Assembly: GCF_001584335.1 (NCBI RefSeq) | Contig: NZ_LSBB01000018.1 | Coordinates: 124,001-188,000, forward strand | Direction of reading: 5' to 3' | DNA length: 64,000 bases | Origin: Bacillus atrophaeus | GTDB taxonomy: Bacteria; Bacillota; Bacilli; Bacillales; Bacillaceae | In this document: piece by piece, positions 36,714-45,203 of the stretch | Layout: each line of letters starts with the position of its first letter | Position numbering within the stretch: the stretch's first letter is position 1 | Notes under the pieces: generated by a model | What the model saw: the letters and a program-made list of their open reading frames with translations, nothing else | Told to the model about the DNA's origin: nothing | The model's database searches: none | Made by a program: the position numbers and the translations under genes

Positions 36714-36973
36714 TTCATCTTCAAAGAAACCGAATAGTTTTTCTTCATCATATTCATATTTACGTCCTAGATTATCTGTATCTCTTTCGTGCTGTAAAAG
36801 AACTTTATAGTTTTTTCCTTTGAAGATTCGTTTTCAGTAACACTTAAGACGGTTACTTTATCGTTCTCATATGTCTTTGCAAAAAGTCTAATCTCCTCAA
36901 TTGTATCCTTTACATCTGTTTCATCACCATTAAAAAAGTCTAAAGAAACTTCAGTTATGTATTTTTCAATCAT
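36714..36973 (-). pseudogene. frameshifted small hypothetical gene
   Basis: The open frame from ATG 36973 gives a 68-residue acidic protein (MIEKYITEVSLDFFNGDETD...). Its natural ending appears to continue in another frame after about 36780: TDNLGRKYEYDEEKLFGFFEDEE and stop at 36714. One single-base change near GAGATACAG would restore a protein of about 86 residues. It resembles small immunity or hypothetical proteins of toxin loci, but I cannot place it. Confidence 0.5.
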
Positions 36974-37042
36974 GGCTAGCTCCCTGCTAATATGTATTAG
37001 TTCTTAAAGGATAACGGAAATCTAATCAACAGCTATCACTGG

Positions 37043-37462
37043 ATGGTGAAAGAGGTTCAACAGTTGCAGAGAGTACTCTATGGTTCAGCAACTCCGATGC
37101 TACTTTTGATAAATTACCTTTTTTGCTTTCCCATCCTAATTTTCTTGCTTCTCCTTTATTTATGTAATTTTCCGGCATCGGCCATTGATCGCCATCTCAT
37201 CCATACTGAGCAACACCCCGATTTTACATTAGGGTTACATAATGCATTAAAAGATAAATTAGACTTACCAGACTACTATGGGGAAAATTTAGACGCTTTA
37301 TGGGATTGCCTTACAGGGTGGATAGAGTTGCCGCAAACTTTAGTTTGGAGAAATTTTGAGTCTAGTAAAAAGTTTTTAGGTTCATACGCTGATAATACAT
37401 TAGAAGTTTTACAAAGGGCTCAAAAGGAATTAGAAGATGAGTTTAAAATAATAATAGAGTAG
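37043..37462 (+). pseudogene. barstar-like RNase inhibitor, N-terminally damaged
   Basis: Residues about 53-139 match barstar: FTLGLHNALKDKLDLPDYYGENLDALWDCLTGW, LPQTLVWRNFE and a terminal helical EVLQRAQKELEDEF. Barstar folds bind and block barnase-type RNases. The first 50 residues are hydrophobic and unlike barstar; another frame over the same bases reads LDGERGSTVAESTLWFSNSD, which looks like a different protein. So the barstar domain has probably been fused to a foreign frame or lost its start. Confidence 0.6.
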
Positions 37463-38253
37463 ACTTTCTTTTTTGGTTTTGTGAATTTGAAAAGAGTTGC
37501 TTAGCGGCTTTACTTGGGTTCAAGAATGCTGCTGAGGTATTTTATTTTCAAGAAAGCTTGTCCTCATAAGTATACTTTATACTTTGAAATAATGTATTGG
37601 CGCACTATGGCCTATCACTACAGCCTTTCTTAACGAGCCCTAAGCAAGCTATTTTTACGATCGTTGTCGTTTCCGCTTGGCAGGGAGGGGTTTAGATGCT
37701 CATTTTTTTAGCTTTGGTAGTACTGTTATTCTTGCAATAGTTGAATAAAAGGCATCGACAAAATATCTACTATTGCAAAAGCTGATTCAAAAGTTACTAC
37801 CTTAAAAACATTAAAAGCATCCAAAGTCAGTGCTAATAAAAATGGTGAATATGTTAAACTCCCAAATGTTTTTGAACTGCAATATGCAATTGCTGATGGC
37901 GGATCATTTCCTTTTAACACAATCGATGAAGAAAGTTATAAAAAATCTGTATTTCACCTATTTAAGCAGTCTTCCGAAACAAATAGCACATGCGTGTAGC
38001 TACCCGAGCTAGCTATATATAATCGAGAACAGGTTTCGCGATTCGCTTTTTCATTGTCTTTATGCAGCAGTTGAAAGAAACAGGTCATACACGTTCGGTA
38101 CCACCAGCATATCCGCAGGTACTCGAGCATTTCAGCAAACAATTCTTCTTCCCCCAAGGAGACCAAATTCATAAGGTTATATGCATGTGGAATAACACAG
38201 GGCTTCTTCGCGAAAAATCTATTGGATTTACAGAAAGTCTCCTTCTCTTCATG
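37463..38253. pseudogene. toxin-like coding fragment without start, and non-coding DNA
   Basis: On the plus strand a frame from about 37748 to the stop at 37999 reads GIDKISTIAKADSKV, ELQYAIADGGSFPFNTIDEE and SYKKSVFHLFKQSSE. It has no start codon. The composition resembles the C-terminal part of a secreted polymorphic toxin, next to a barstar-like immunity gene, but I cannot name the family. The rest (38000-38253) shows no gene. Confidence 0.35.
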
Positions 38254-38814
38254 CTAATCTTCAAATTTTAATAACAATTGATGAATGATATTAGAGATAC
38301 AAGTAGGTGTTTTTATCATCCCATTGTTAATCCATTCCTCTATAATTCCTACTACACCTGAAACGATAAATGTTGTTTCGAATTTCTCAGTTTCCGTAAT
38401 TGAATTTGCTGATTGTCGTATCATGCTCAATTCCTCAATTACTTTCGTTTTAAAAAACTCTTTCAGTTTGTTGGTTGAAAGGACATTCATTTTTGGTTTT
38501 GTTAACAATGTAAAAATTTCGACGTTTTGATATATGTATTCTGTAGTTTTTTCTATAAAGGTCAGCATGCTTAGTGGATCCTCACTTGGAAATGATGAAT
38601 CATAAAAGCTTCCTAGCTGTTCAAATATCTCGTCTTCGATCTGCTCATATAAGTCAAACACATCTTTGTAGTGAAGATAAAAGGTGCCTCGGCCTATATC
38701 GGCTTTTTTAGATAAATCGGAAACAGTTATTTTGTTGATTTCTTTTTCCTGAAGCAACTTTAAAAAGGCATGTTTTATAGCACTTTTTGTCTTGATTGAT
38801 CGTCTGTCCCCCAT
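38254..38814 (-). CDS. TetR-family regulator
   Basis: ATG 38814, behind GGAGGACGC, gives 186 residues. The HTH is IKHAFLKLLQEKEINKITVSDLSKKADIGRGTFYLHYKDVFDLYEQI. The C-terminal domain resembles the TetR_C group seen in DhaS-like regulators. Two palindromes (38849-38864 and 38912-38927) lie between it and the divergent acetyltransferase gene and are likely operators. Confidence 0.87.
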   Translation of the reverse strand: MGDRRSIKTKSAIKHAFLKLLQEKEINKITVSDLSKKADIGRGTFYLHYKDVFDLYEQIEDEIFEQLGSFYDSSFPSEDPLSMLTFIEKTTEYIYQNVEIFTLLTKPKMNVLSTNKLKEFFKTKVIEELSMIRQSANSITETEKFETTFIVSGVVGIIEEWINNGMIKTPTCISNIIHQLLLKFED

Positions 38815-38848
38815 AGCGTCCTCCGTTAATATACAATTCATCATGTAT

Positions 38849-38864
38849 TGTTCATTAATGAACA
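38849..38864. promoter_or_regulatory. TetR operator candidate 1
   Basis: TGTTCAT-TA-ATGAACA is a perfect palindrome 35 bases before the TetR start. It shares both 7-base arms, in swapped order, with the second palindrome. Confidence 0.6.
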
Positions 38865-38911
38865 TGTACAGCTAAATTGCAGATTGATACTCGAATTTTC
38901 TTACCATTATA

Positions 38912-38927
38912 ATGAACATGTGTTCAT
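38912..38927. promoter_or_regulatory. TetR operator candidate 2
   Basis: ATGAACA-TG-TGTTCAT is a perfect-armed palindrome about 25 bases before the RBS of the divergent acetyltransferase gene. Confidence 0.6.
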
Positions 38928-38944
38928 GAGTCAAAACATGTTTA

Positions 38945-39583
38945 TTGGGAAAGGAGGTGTATCAATGTTTCTTTATCGACAAGCAAGAGCTGATGAATGA
39001 AGCAAAGTGCCAAAGCAATCAATATCCTTTTATGGATTTACTCGTAAAACGCGGAAAAAATGATCGTTCATTTATTTTTGAAATGCATAAAGGACTAACA
39101 AAAGCATATTTTAAAAAGCATTTCTGTTTTTTAGGCATTCAGAATGGTGAAATTGTTGTTGCAGCTCTATTAAAACATCGTGATAAACCTGACATTAGCT
39201 TGATCGATTATATAGCAGCAGGGGGGATAAAAATAATAAAAATGGGGGGATTTTTAGTATTGAACATGTTGACGGTGACTAATGAGGCTGAAAAATCTTA
39301 CAAATCCTTAAAAGAGCCGGCATGGTATTTAGAAGTATTAGGAGTATTGCCATCTTATCAGGGAAAGAGTTTGGGCAGCAAAATGATCAATGACTGTCTA
39401 ATACCTTTTATTTCAAAAAGCAGGGGCGGCGTCTTGGCCCTATTCACCAATACTGATCTGAACAGATCATTTTACAGAAAGAACGGCTTTGAAGAATTTA
39501 GTGAATCCCGTATCAGGCGATTTAATTATGAAATTTGTAATTGGGGATTTAAAAGAAAAGTCCTTTTTAAAACATATAATTAG
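38945..39583 (+). CDS. GNAT-family acetyltransferase, start region frameshifted
   Basis: The GNAT core is clear: EPAWYLEVLGVLPSYQGKSLGSKMINDCL contains the acetyl-CoA-binding loop (Q/R-x-x-G-x-G/S-like QGKSLGS), followed by LALFTNTDLNRSFYRKNGFEEF. The strong RBS AAAGGAGGTG points to ATG 38964, but that frame ends after 11 codons (MFLYRQARADE). The core lies in the other frame from LMNEAKCQSNQYPFMD. A one-base shift near 38995 would join them. The gene is thus probably inactive or starts late at ATG 38993. Confidence 0.65.
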   Translation: MGKEVYQCFFIDKQELMNEAKCQSNQYPFMDLLVKRGKNDRSFIFEMHKGLTKAYFKKHFCFLGIQNGEIVVAALLKHRDKPDISLIDYIAAGGIKIIKMGGFLVLNMLTVTNEAEKSYKSLKEPAWYLEVLGVLPSYQGKSLGSKMINDCLIPFISKSRGGVLALFTNTDLNRSFYRKNGFEEFSESRIRRFNYEICNWGFKRKVLFKTYN

Positions 39584-39654
39584 GAATCTTTTTTGTGGTA
39601 GATAATGACTTTAATATTTATATTTTTTTAATTATGGGTGAGATTGATTGATCG

Positions 39655-39680
39655 AAGCCTTCATGAAATGAAGGCATTCA
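39655..39680 (+). terminator. hairpin after the acetyltransferase gene
   Basis: GCCTTCAT and ATGAAGGC pair around three bases; a T-run is lacking, so termination is uncertain. Confidence 0.35.
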
Positions 39681-39761
39681 GATCAATAGAAAGTTTTACA
39701 AATCGTACTGATTTTATATTTAGAGATATCATAACCTTTAATGAAGATGGAGGTTGAATGA

Positions 39762-40997
39762 ATGTCTTCAAAACAAAAAAAGAGTGTAACTATTTTGACG
39801 GAAAGTCAATTGTCTTCCAGGGCATTTAAAGATGAAGCGTATGATTTTTACAAAGAATTGCGAGAATCACACCCTCTCTACCCATTAGCTTTAGGAACTA
39901 TGGGGGATGGCTGGCTCATAACAAGATATGATGATGCAGTACATTTATTAAAGAATGAAAAATTAAAGAAAAACTATGAGAATGTAATTACTGCAAAAGA
40001 AGAAAAGCGTCCTGTTCTATTGAAGAATGAAGAACCTTTAACAAAGCATATGCTTAATTCAGATCCCCCCGATCACAATCGCTTGCGAACTCTTGTTCAG
40101 AAAGCATTTACTCATCGGATGATTTTGCAGTTGGAAGACAAAATCCAACATATAGCAGATTCTTTATTAGATAAAGTACAGCCCAACAAATTCATGAACC
40201 TAGTAGACGATTATGCGTTTCCTTTGCCGATTATCGTGATAAGTGAAATGTTGGGCATTCCACTAGAAGATCGTCAAAAATTTAGAGTTTGGTCGCAAGC
40301 AATTATTGATTTTTCAGATGCCCCTAAAAAACTTCAGGAGAATGACCAAAGGTTAGGGGAATTTGTTGAATATCTGGAATACTTAGTTCGTAAAAAAAGG
40401 AACGAACCTGCAGGAGATTTAATCAGTGCCTTAATTCAAGTGGAAAGTGAAGGCACACAATTAAGTACAGAAGAACTGTACTCGATGATTATGCTGCTTA
40501 TCGTTGCAGGTCATGAAACAACCGTAAACTTAATCACCAATATGACATATGCTCTGATGTGTCACGATGATCAACTAGAAAAGCTTCGCCAGCAGCAGGA
40601 CTTGATGAATTCAGCCACAGAAGAAGCATTGCGGTTTCACAGCCCTGTTGAGTTAACGACTATTCGCTGGACGGCTGAACCGTTTATACTGCATGGGCAG
40701 GAGATTAAACGGAAAGATGTGATCATAATTTCCTTAGCATCAGCAAACCGTGATGAAAAGATATTTCCAAATGCCGACATATTTGATATTGAAAGAAAGA
40801 ATAACCGCCATATTGCTTTTGGCCATGGCAGCCATTTTTGTCTTGGTGCACAGCTTGCCCGCTTAGAATCAAAGATTGCTATTTCCACTTTATTACGCCG
40901 CTGTCCAAATATACAGATAAAAGGCGAAAAGGAACAAATTAAATGGAAAGGGAATTTTCTGATGAGAACACTTGAAGAACTGCCGCTCAGTTTTTAA
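39762..40997 (+). CDS. cytochrome P450, CYP107-like
   Basis: A 411-residue soluble class I P450. It has the I-helix AGHETT (about 247-252), the ExxR of TEEALRFHSP (about 285) and the heme loop FGHGSHFCLGAQLARLE (about 352-368, Cys ligand). The sequence resembles the CYP107 group to which B. subtilis CypA belongs. It needs separate redox partners. The RBS is GATGGAGGTTG. It lies behind a TetR/GNAT pair and may share its control. Substrate unknown. Confidence 0.88.
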   Translation: MSSKQKKSVTILTESQLSSRAFKDEAYDFYKELRESHPLYPLALGTMGDGWLITRYDDAVHLLKNEKLKKNYENVITAKEEKRPVLLKNEEPLTKHMLNSDPPDHNRLRTLVQKAFTHRMILQLEDKIQHIADSLLDKVQPNKFMNLVDDYAFPLPIIVISEMLGIPLEDRQKFRVWSQAIIDFSDAPKKLQENDQRLGEFVEYLEYLVRKKRNEPAGDLISALIQVESEGTQLSTEELYSMIMLLIVAGHETTVNLITNMTYALMCHDDQLEKLRQQQDLMNSATEEALRFHSPVELTTIRWTAEPFILHGQEIKRKDVIIISLASANRDEKIFPNADIFDIERKNNRHIAFGHGSHFCLGAQLARLESKIAISTLLRRCPNIQIKGEKEQIKWKGNFLMRTLEELPLSF

Positions 40998-41561
40998 TTT
41001 TTTGGGGGATATGTAATTTTCAAACATTTCTCATTTTTGAGAATGTGGGCAGAGATATAGATGTTACTTGGGATACAAATACTGATGATGGACCACTGAA
41101 ACGTAAGATTAAGAAATTAGAAGATAATAACAAGCAACTTAGGATCAATTGAAAGTTGCTTACGCAGAGGTATATAAAAAATTTTAGTTTATGTCGAGAA
41201 AGATGTTCACCTTCACTGCTTGTTAGAGGAAGTGATTCTTCCCTTAAGGGAGATCACTTTTTCTTATTCGACTAAAGCAGCAGTTTAGCGGAAGAAGGAG
41301 AAAAATCAGTTGACTTACTTGAATACTAAATAGGTGTAAAAAGTGGTTATTAATACGAAGGATTGAAAAAGAAGAACACGCAGCAGATTCATTTGCTCTT
41401 GTTGGGGGGCAAGTGTTGACAACTCTATTAGCTGGTTTAATTAAAGAAGGAGTATAAAACCTGTATCAATGATGTTACTAGATATCTACGACACAGGTTT
41501 TATTTCTAGGTAACTAATATTCTTATATATTTAACATTACATTTTTTTATTATGCAATAGT
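40998..41561. other. relics of phage-like genes and a terminator
   Basis: 41033-41093 repeats part of the hypothetical gene at 29554 (DVTWDTNTDDG region). 41094-41151 reads GPLKRKIKKLEDNNKQLRIN and a stop, a coiled-coil tail. 41229-41264 is a hairpin (AAGTGAT.../...ATCACTT with T-run). 41345-41456 encodes RRIEKEEHAADSFALVGGQ and LTTLLAGLIKEGV before a stop, without a start codon. All are fragments. Confidence 0.5.
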
Positions 41562-42082
41562 TCACTCTATTTCTGCTTTCAATTTTTCGAACCACTCTAA
41601 ATTAACCAAGTGATGTGAACGGGAATTTTCGTTCATACGGCGAAAGTAATTGATTGTGCCGGGAATTTCTTGAGTAATGGACAGGTATTCATCAAGGAGC
41701 TCGATTCGAGTTTTAGTCTGATCGATTTGTGATTGGATCAGATCCAGTAATTTATTTTTGTCGAAATCATCGGCAAAGAGTAACGCCCCATAAAATTGCA
41801 GGTTCACATATTCCGATTTGGTGCCGTATTTGATCATTAATTTTTCGAATTCTGCCCTTCCCGATTCTGTGACTTTAAAGTTACGGATTTCACGCCCGCT
41901 GGTTGAGGGTTTCTGCTGAATCTGTTCAATAAAACACTTTTCTTCAAGTTGCTGCAGATTGTAATAAAATGAACCTTTCGTGAAGTTAACAATGTATTTG
42001 TAATGACGTTTTTCCATTAAGGCCAGAAGTTCATAGCCGTGAGCTCCGGGGTTTTGGATTAGCAAGCCAAGGATAAGTAAGG
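41562..42082 (-). CDS. PadR-family regulator without canonical start
   Basis: A winged-helix PadR protein (IPLLILGLLIQNPGAHGYELLALMEKRHYKYIVNFTKGSFYYNLQQLEEK...) with a C-terminal Vir-like helical domain. The homologous N-terminus (IIPLLILGLL) begins at ATA/ATT codons overlapping the stop of the upstream esterase gene; no ATG, GTG or TTG is available there. The first usable codon, TTG 42065, would cut off part of helix 1. Either a rare ATT/ATA start coupled to the esterase stop is used, or the start has been lost. Confidence 0.65.
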
Positions 42083-42085
42083 GAA

Positions 42086-42940
42086 TTATGGTTTCATCAC
42101 CTTCGCCATCCGCGCCTCAAATTCCGCGTACGTGATTTTACCCGAAGCCAAATCCATACTATGAAGGTAAATCTGTTCTGTTTTAGAATAGTCACCATTC
42201 ACTTTCAGTGATTGCTCCTCTCCCGAAATGGGTTTCAGGATATGGTACTTTTTCGAAAAAGCCTCGAAATAGCGGTAACCGAATTTGCGTTGTGAAGCTG
42301 CGTCTAAATGAATGCCATCAGGATTCGCAGTCAAACCTGCTGCAGTAACAAAATAACAATTCTGTTGATCATTAGCAAAACGCAGCAATTGTTCATTAAC
42401 CTGTCGAAATTCGGTCGCGTGCTGTCCAAAACCGGTCTTCCCAAGAAAGTCACCAAGCCCTCCAATAATCAACGGTACCTCATCAAGTTTCAACTCGTTT
42501 CTTAGCGTCTCGATGATAAGAGTTAATTTCTCGTAATAAGTTTCATGTAGCGAACGATAACTGTCACTCTCACCCTGGTGCCAAAGGATTCCACAAATTT
42601 GACTGGACCGGAGGGCGAAGCGGGCTTCGGACAAAGCATGCTGAAAAAGGATGCCTTCCGGATGCCAGTCATTCAATAAACTGCCACCTTCCGCACAAGG
42701 GATCAAGCCAATTTCTTCATCGGGATGAGCTTTCGACCATGCATCTGCAAAAGATGCCGCCAGGCCAACGCCGGAAACCGGACGGTCATAATTAATCGGC
42801 TCTGTCATCATCTGCCACTGTCCATTGCGCAGCATTTTTATTTTTTCATTATAGATAGGGTCTACTTCATTCAAAAATCCACGGCCCGCCATATTCGACT
42901 GCCCCAACATTAAAAAAGACTTTATCATCTCATTTTTCAC
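42086..42940 (-). CDS. SASA-type carbohydrate acetylesterase
   Basis: A 284-residue SGNH-like hydrolase of the sialate O-acetylesterase family. Visible blocks are the nucleophile FLMLGQSNMAGRG (about 9-21), ILWHQGESDS (about 117-126) and the late catalytic PDGIHLD. It has no signal peptide, so it is probably cytoplasmic and removes acetyl groups from imported oligosaccharides (inference). It overlaps the PadR gene downstream. No sugar transporter is next to it. Confidence 0.82.
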   Translation of the reverse strand: MKNEMIKSFLMLGQSNMAGRGFLNEVDPIYNEKIKMLRNGQWQMMTEPINYDRPVSGVGLAASFADAWSKAHPDEEIGLIPCAEGGSLLNDWHPEGILFQHALSEARFALRSSQICGILWHQGESDSYRSLHETYYEKLTLIIETLRNELKLDEVPLIIGGLGDFLGKTGFGQHATEFRQVNEQLLRFANDQQNCYFVTAAGLTANPDGIHLDAASQRKFGYRYFEAFSKKYHILKPISGEEQSLKVNGDYSKTEQIYLHSMDLASGKITYAEFEARMAKVMKP

Positions 42941-43174
42941 TTCTTTACATCAATATTTTAGTCTAATTAGACTATAGTCAATTCAGTTTGTCTTGTAAAG
43001 TTATAACAAGGTTTTATTTTTTTATTAGTATGTATGAAAAACAAACTAACATTGAAAATTTGGTGGATGTATTTGAGAAATAGCAAGTTCTTTGCTTTTT
43101 CTTATCCAACTATCGGGGGTTTTAGTTTCAATAACGATCTTCCACAATCGGGCGCGATTATTGAACAAGAACTA

Positions 43175-43223
43175 AAGGAGTGATACATATTGATGTATAA
43201 TATGTATCACTCCTTATTTTTTA
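43175..43223. terminator. strong bidirectional hairpin
   Basis: AAGGAGTGATACATA and TATGTATCACTCCTT are perfect 15-base arms around an 11-base loop, followed by ATTTTTTA. Just upstream an open end reads DLPQSGAIIEQELKE and stop, so it probably terminated a gene that is now deleted. Confidence 0.65.
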
Positions 43224-43377
43224 CGGCTTTTTTTGATTTAGGTCTTGATAAACAACGAAAAAACAACAAAAACCCTGTCATGTAAGGGTTCCTATGAGGT
43301 TCAAAATCATTTTTCATAGGAAATACGTTCAATGATGGAGGTGTATCCCAAATGAAATGGATTGTTAAAAAGGGAGG

Positions 43378-43425
43378 GCTATGTTGAAGGGGTTAAATAT
43401 CAATAAAAAATTTTTAAGCATAAAG
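43378..43425 (+). pseudogene. N-terminal fragment of the repeated hypothetical gene
   Basis: It reads MLKGLNINKKFL, matching the start of the gene at 29554 (GFNIDKKTFKR). It is preceded by GGGAGGG and broken off at once by the nitroreductase terminator. It is a relic only. Confidence 0.5.
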
Positions 43426-43456
43426 AGGAAGAGCGTCAAAACTCTTCCTCTTTTAT
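43420..43456. terminator. terminator of the nitroreductase gene
   Basis: AAAGAGGAAGAG and CTCTTCCTCTTT are perfect arms around an 8-base loop, with A/T-rich tails on both sides. Confidence 0.8.
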
Positions 43457-43491
43457 TTGGATGGAATACCGAAATTTTCTCTTGGGAAAAT

Positions 43492-44232
43492 TTATTTTTT
43501 AGCAAATCCCTGTTTATTTAAATACTCAAGCATGAAGGGGAGTTTGCTTCTTTCAAGATGATCTTCAATATGATCTTTCCACCCCTTTACTTTTTTCACT
43601 GTGAAAGGCACTTTAACAGGACGATTCTGGTAATACTCACTCATCTGTTGATCATAGGTTGCTAATTTTTCATCATCTAGTGATTCATACTGATTATCAA
43701 ACATGACCATTGATTGAGGCAAGCGTGGTTTTAATCCAGGTTTCTCTTCAGCAGGGTGGCCCATGCATAGCCCTACTAAAGGAACCACATGTTTTGGTAA
43801 ATGTAATACCTCAGTTAATTCTGTAATATGTAGTCTAATTCCACCGATATATACGCCACCGAGTCCCATTGATTCGGCTGCAGTCAAAGCATTTTGAGCC
43901 ATTAGCCCAGCATCAAATGTACCTATTAAAAGGTATTCAATATACTCAAGATCTACATCGGGAGCGATTTGATGATTTCGGTTAAAATCTGCACAAAAAA
44001 TCCAAAACTCTGCTGCCTCTTCAATATAAGGCTGGTTCGCAGAAAGCTCCATCACTTTTTTTCGAAGATCTGGATCTGTAATTCTAATGATAGAAACGGC
44101 CTGAAGAAGGCTGAAAGATGAAGTTTGATTAGCTGCCTTAAAGATTGCTTCTCGTTGCTCCTTTGTGAGAGGTTGATCTGTAAAAGACCGAATGGAAGTA
44201 TGATTACAAAGTAATTCAATTGTATTGTTCAT
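43492..44232 (-). CDS. NfrA-like flavin nitroreductase/oxidoreductase
   Basis: A 246-residue FMN-dependent NADPH oxidoreductase of the NfsA/Frp group, like B. subtilis NfrA1 and NfrA2. It opens with LLCNHTSIRSFTDQPLTKEQ (FMN phosphate contact), has FDAGLMAQNALTAAESMGLGGVYIGGIR in the centre, LVGLCMGHPAE, and a late KPRLPQSMVMFDNQY. It reduces nitro compounds, quinones or flavins and probably protects against electrophiles. The RBS is AAAGGAAGAG. It lies in a unit with an HxlR regulator. Confidence 0.9.
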   Translation of the reverse strand: MNNTIELLCNHTSIRSFTDQPLTKEQREAIFKAANQTSSFSLLQAVSIIRITDPDLRKKVMELSANQPYIEEAAEFWIFCADFNRNHQIAPDVDLEYIEYLLIGTFDAGLMAQNALTAAESMGLGGVYIGGIRLHITELTEVLHLPKHVVPLVGLCMGHPAEEKPGLKPRLPQSMVMFDNQYESLDDEKLATYDQQMSEYYQNRPVKVPFTVKKVKGWKDHIEDHLERSKLPFMLEYLNKQGFAKK

Positions 44233-44354
44233 ATTGACACTCTTCCTTTCTTACATATTAGATTCAAGCTGATTAAGTTGGGCTAGAGTTACTTTTGAAA
44301 AATAGTGTAACTTGTATACAATATGATAAAATCAGCACTCTAATTTATGAAGAG

Positions 44355-44390
44355 GGCAATTTAAATTGCCGTAGTACATTTTTTTGTACT
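44355..44390. promoter_or_regulatory. double palindrome upstream of nitroreductase (copy 1)
   Basis: GGCAATTTAAATTGCC (44355-44370) is a perfect 16-bp palindrome; two bases on, AGTACA-N6-TGTACT (44373-44390) is a second one. The same 36-base block is repeated inverted at 45004-45039 with one mismatch. It lies about 120 bases before the nitroreductase start. Confidence 0.75.
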
Positions 44391-44532
44391 TAGTACCAAA
44401 AACTAGATAAAAAGGTGGCTAGATTTTGTTAAAACGGATATGAAAAAGAATTTAAATGGAATAAACAAAAGATTATTAATCCGGCAAATGTCCCGAAAAA
44501 GGAAGCTTGTGTCAACCTGCTTAGTTAGTAAA

Positions 44533-44558
44533 AAAAAGCTGTCACATTCGACAGCTTC
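44533..44558. terminator. terminator after hxlR
   Basis: AAGCTGTC and GACAGCTT form the stem around six bases, with an A-run before it that gives a T-run on the minus strand. Confidence 0.7.
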
Positions 44559-44619
44559 TGATCTTTTAACTCTTGCCCCGTTACTTTAATACATTTCTTC
44601 ACAAACTCTTATCGTAAAA

Positions 44620-44979
44620 TTACTCTATCTGCTCCCCAAACTTCTTTCCGAACTCTTCCATCAAATCAATTATAGGAATGAATTCTTTCCCTTTTGAGGT
44701 TAGTGAATACTCTACACGAGGAGGAACCTCAGGAAACACCTCTCGCTTAATTAATCCATCTGTTTCTAGTTCTCTCAGTTGCTTTGTAAGAGAACCTTGT
44801 GAAATGTCCCATAAAAAAGCTTTAATTTCGCTATAACGACGTTTTTTTGTTTTTAAAAACCAGAGAATAATATATTTCCAGCGTCCCGAAAGCATATTTT
44901 GGGCATATGCAATTCCATATACTTCTCTTTGTTCCTTTATACACTCTTTGTCAAATCCATCCTTACATATTTTATACAC
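44620..44979 (-). CDS. HxlR-family (DUF24) redox/electrophile sensor
   Basis: A 119-residue winged-helix protein with a GTG start (44979) behind GCAGGTGAA. It has the family's LSGRWKYIILWFLKTKKRRYSEIKAFLWDISQGSLTKQLRELETDGLIKREVFPEVPPRVEYSLTSKG. It carries two early Cys (Cys4 and Cys13), fitting thiol-based sensing as in YodB, CatR or HypR (inference). It is flanked by two copies of a double palindrome, which places both the nitroreductase and the divergent oxidoreductase under its likely control. Confidence 0.88.
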   Translation of the reverse strand: MYKICKDGFDKECIKEQREVYGIAYAQNMLSGRWKYIILWFLKTKKRRYSEIKAFLWDISQGSLTKQLRELETDGLIKREVFPEVPPRVEYSLTSKGKEFIPIIDLMEEFGKKFGEQIE

Positions 44980-45003
44980 CTTTTCACCTGCTTTCAGCTG
45001 TTA

Positions 45004-45039
45004 AGTACAGAAAAATGTACTACGGCAATTTAAATTGCC
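45004..45039. promoter_or_regulatory. double palindrome between hxlR and the oxidoreductase gene (copy 2)
   Basis: It is the inverted copy of the block at 44355-44390: AGTACA-N6-TGTACT (45004-45021) then GGCAATTTAAATTGCC (45024-45039). It lies 25 bases before the hxlR start and 165 bases before the divergent gene. Confidence 0.75.
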
Positions 45040-45203
45040 TACTTTAAATAGATGAGAAACGGTTTTATTCTAGTATATGTAAAAGAAATACTCAATACTC
45101 ATTGCGCTTTTCTTAATATATGTTTACGATTTGGTGAACATATAATGGTATAACTTTAAGCAGAAATATTCTTTTATATACAAATTCTTTAGGAGGGAAA
45201 ATA

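Noticed and set aside
37696-37740. 14-codon hydrophobic ORF (MLIFLALVVLLFLQ) as a type I toxin.
   Set aside because: It has a purine-rich RBS but is shorter than known type I toxins, has no visible antisense promoter, and lies among relics.
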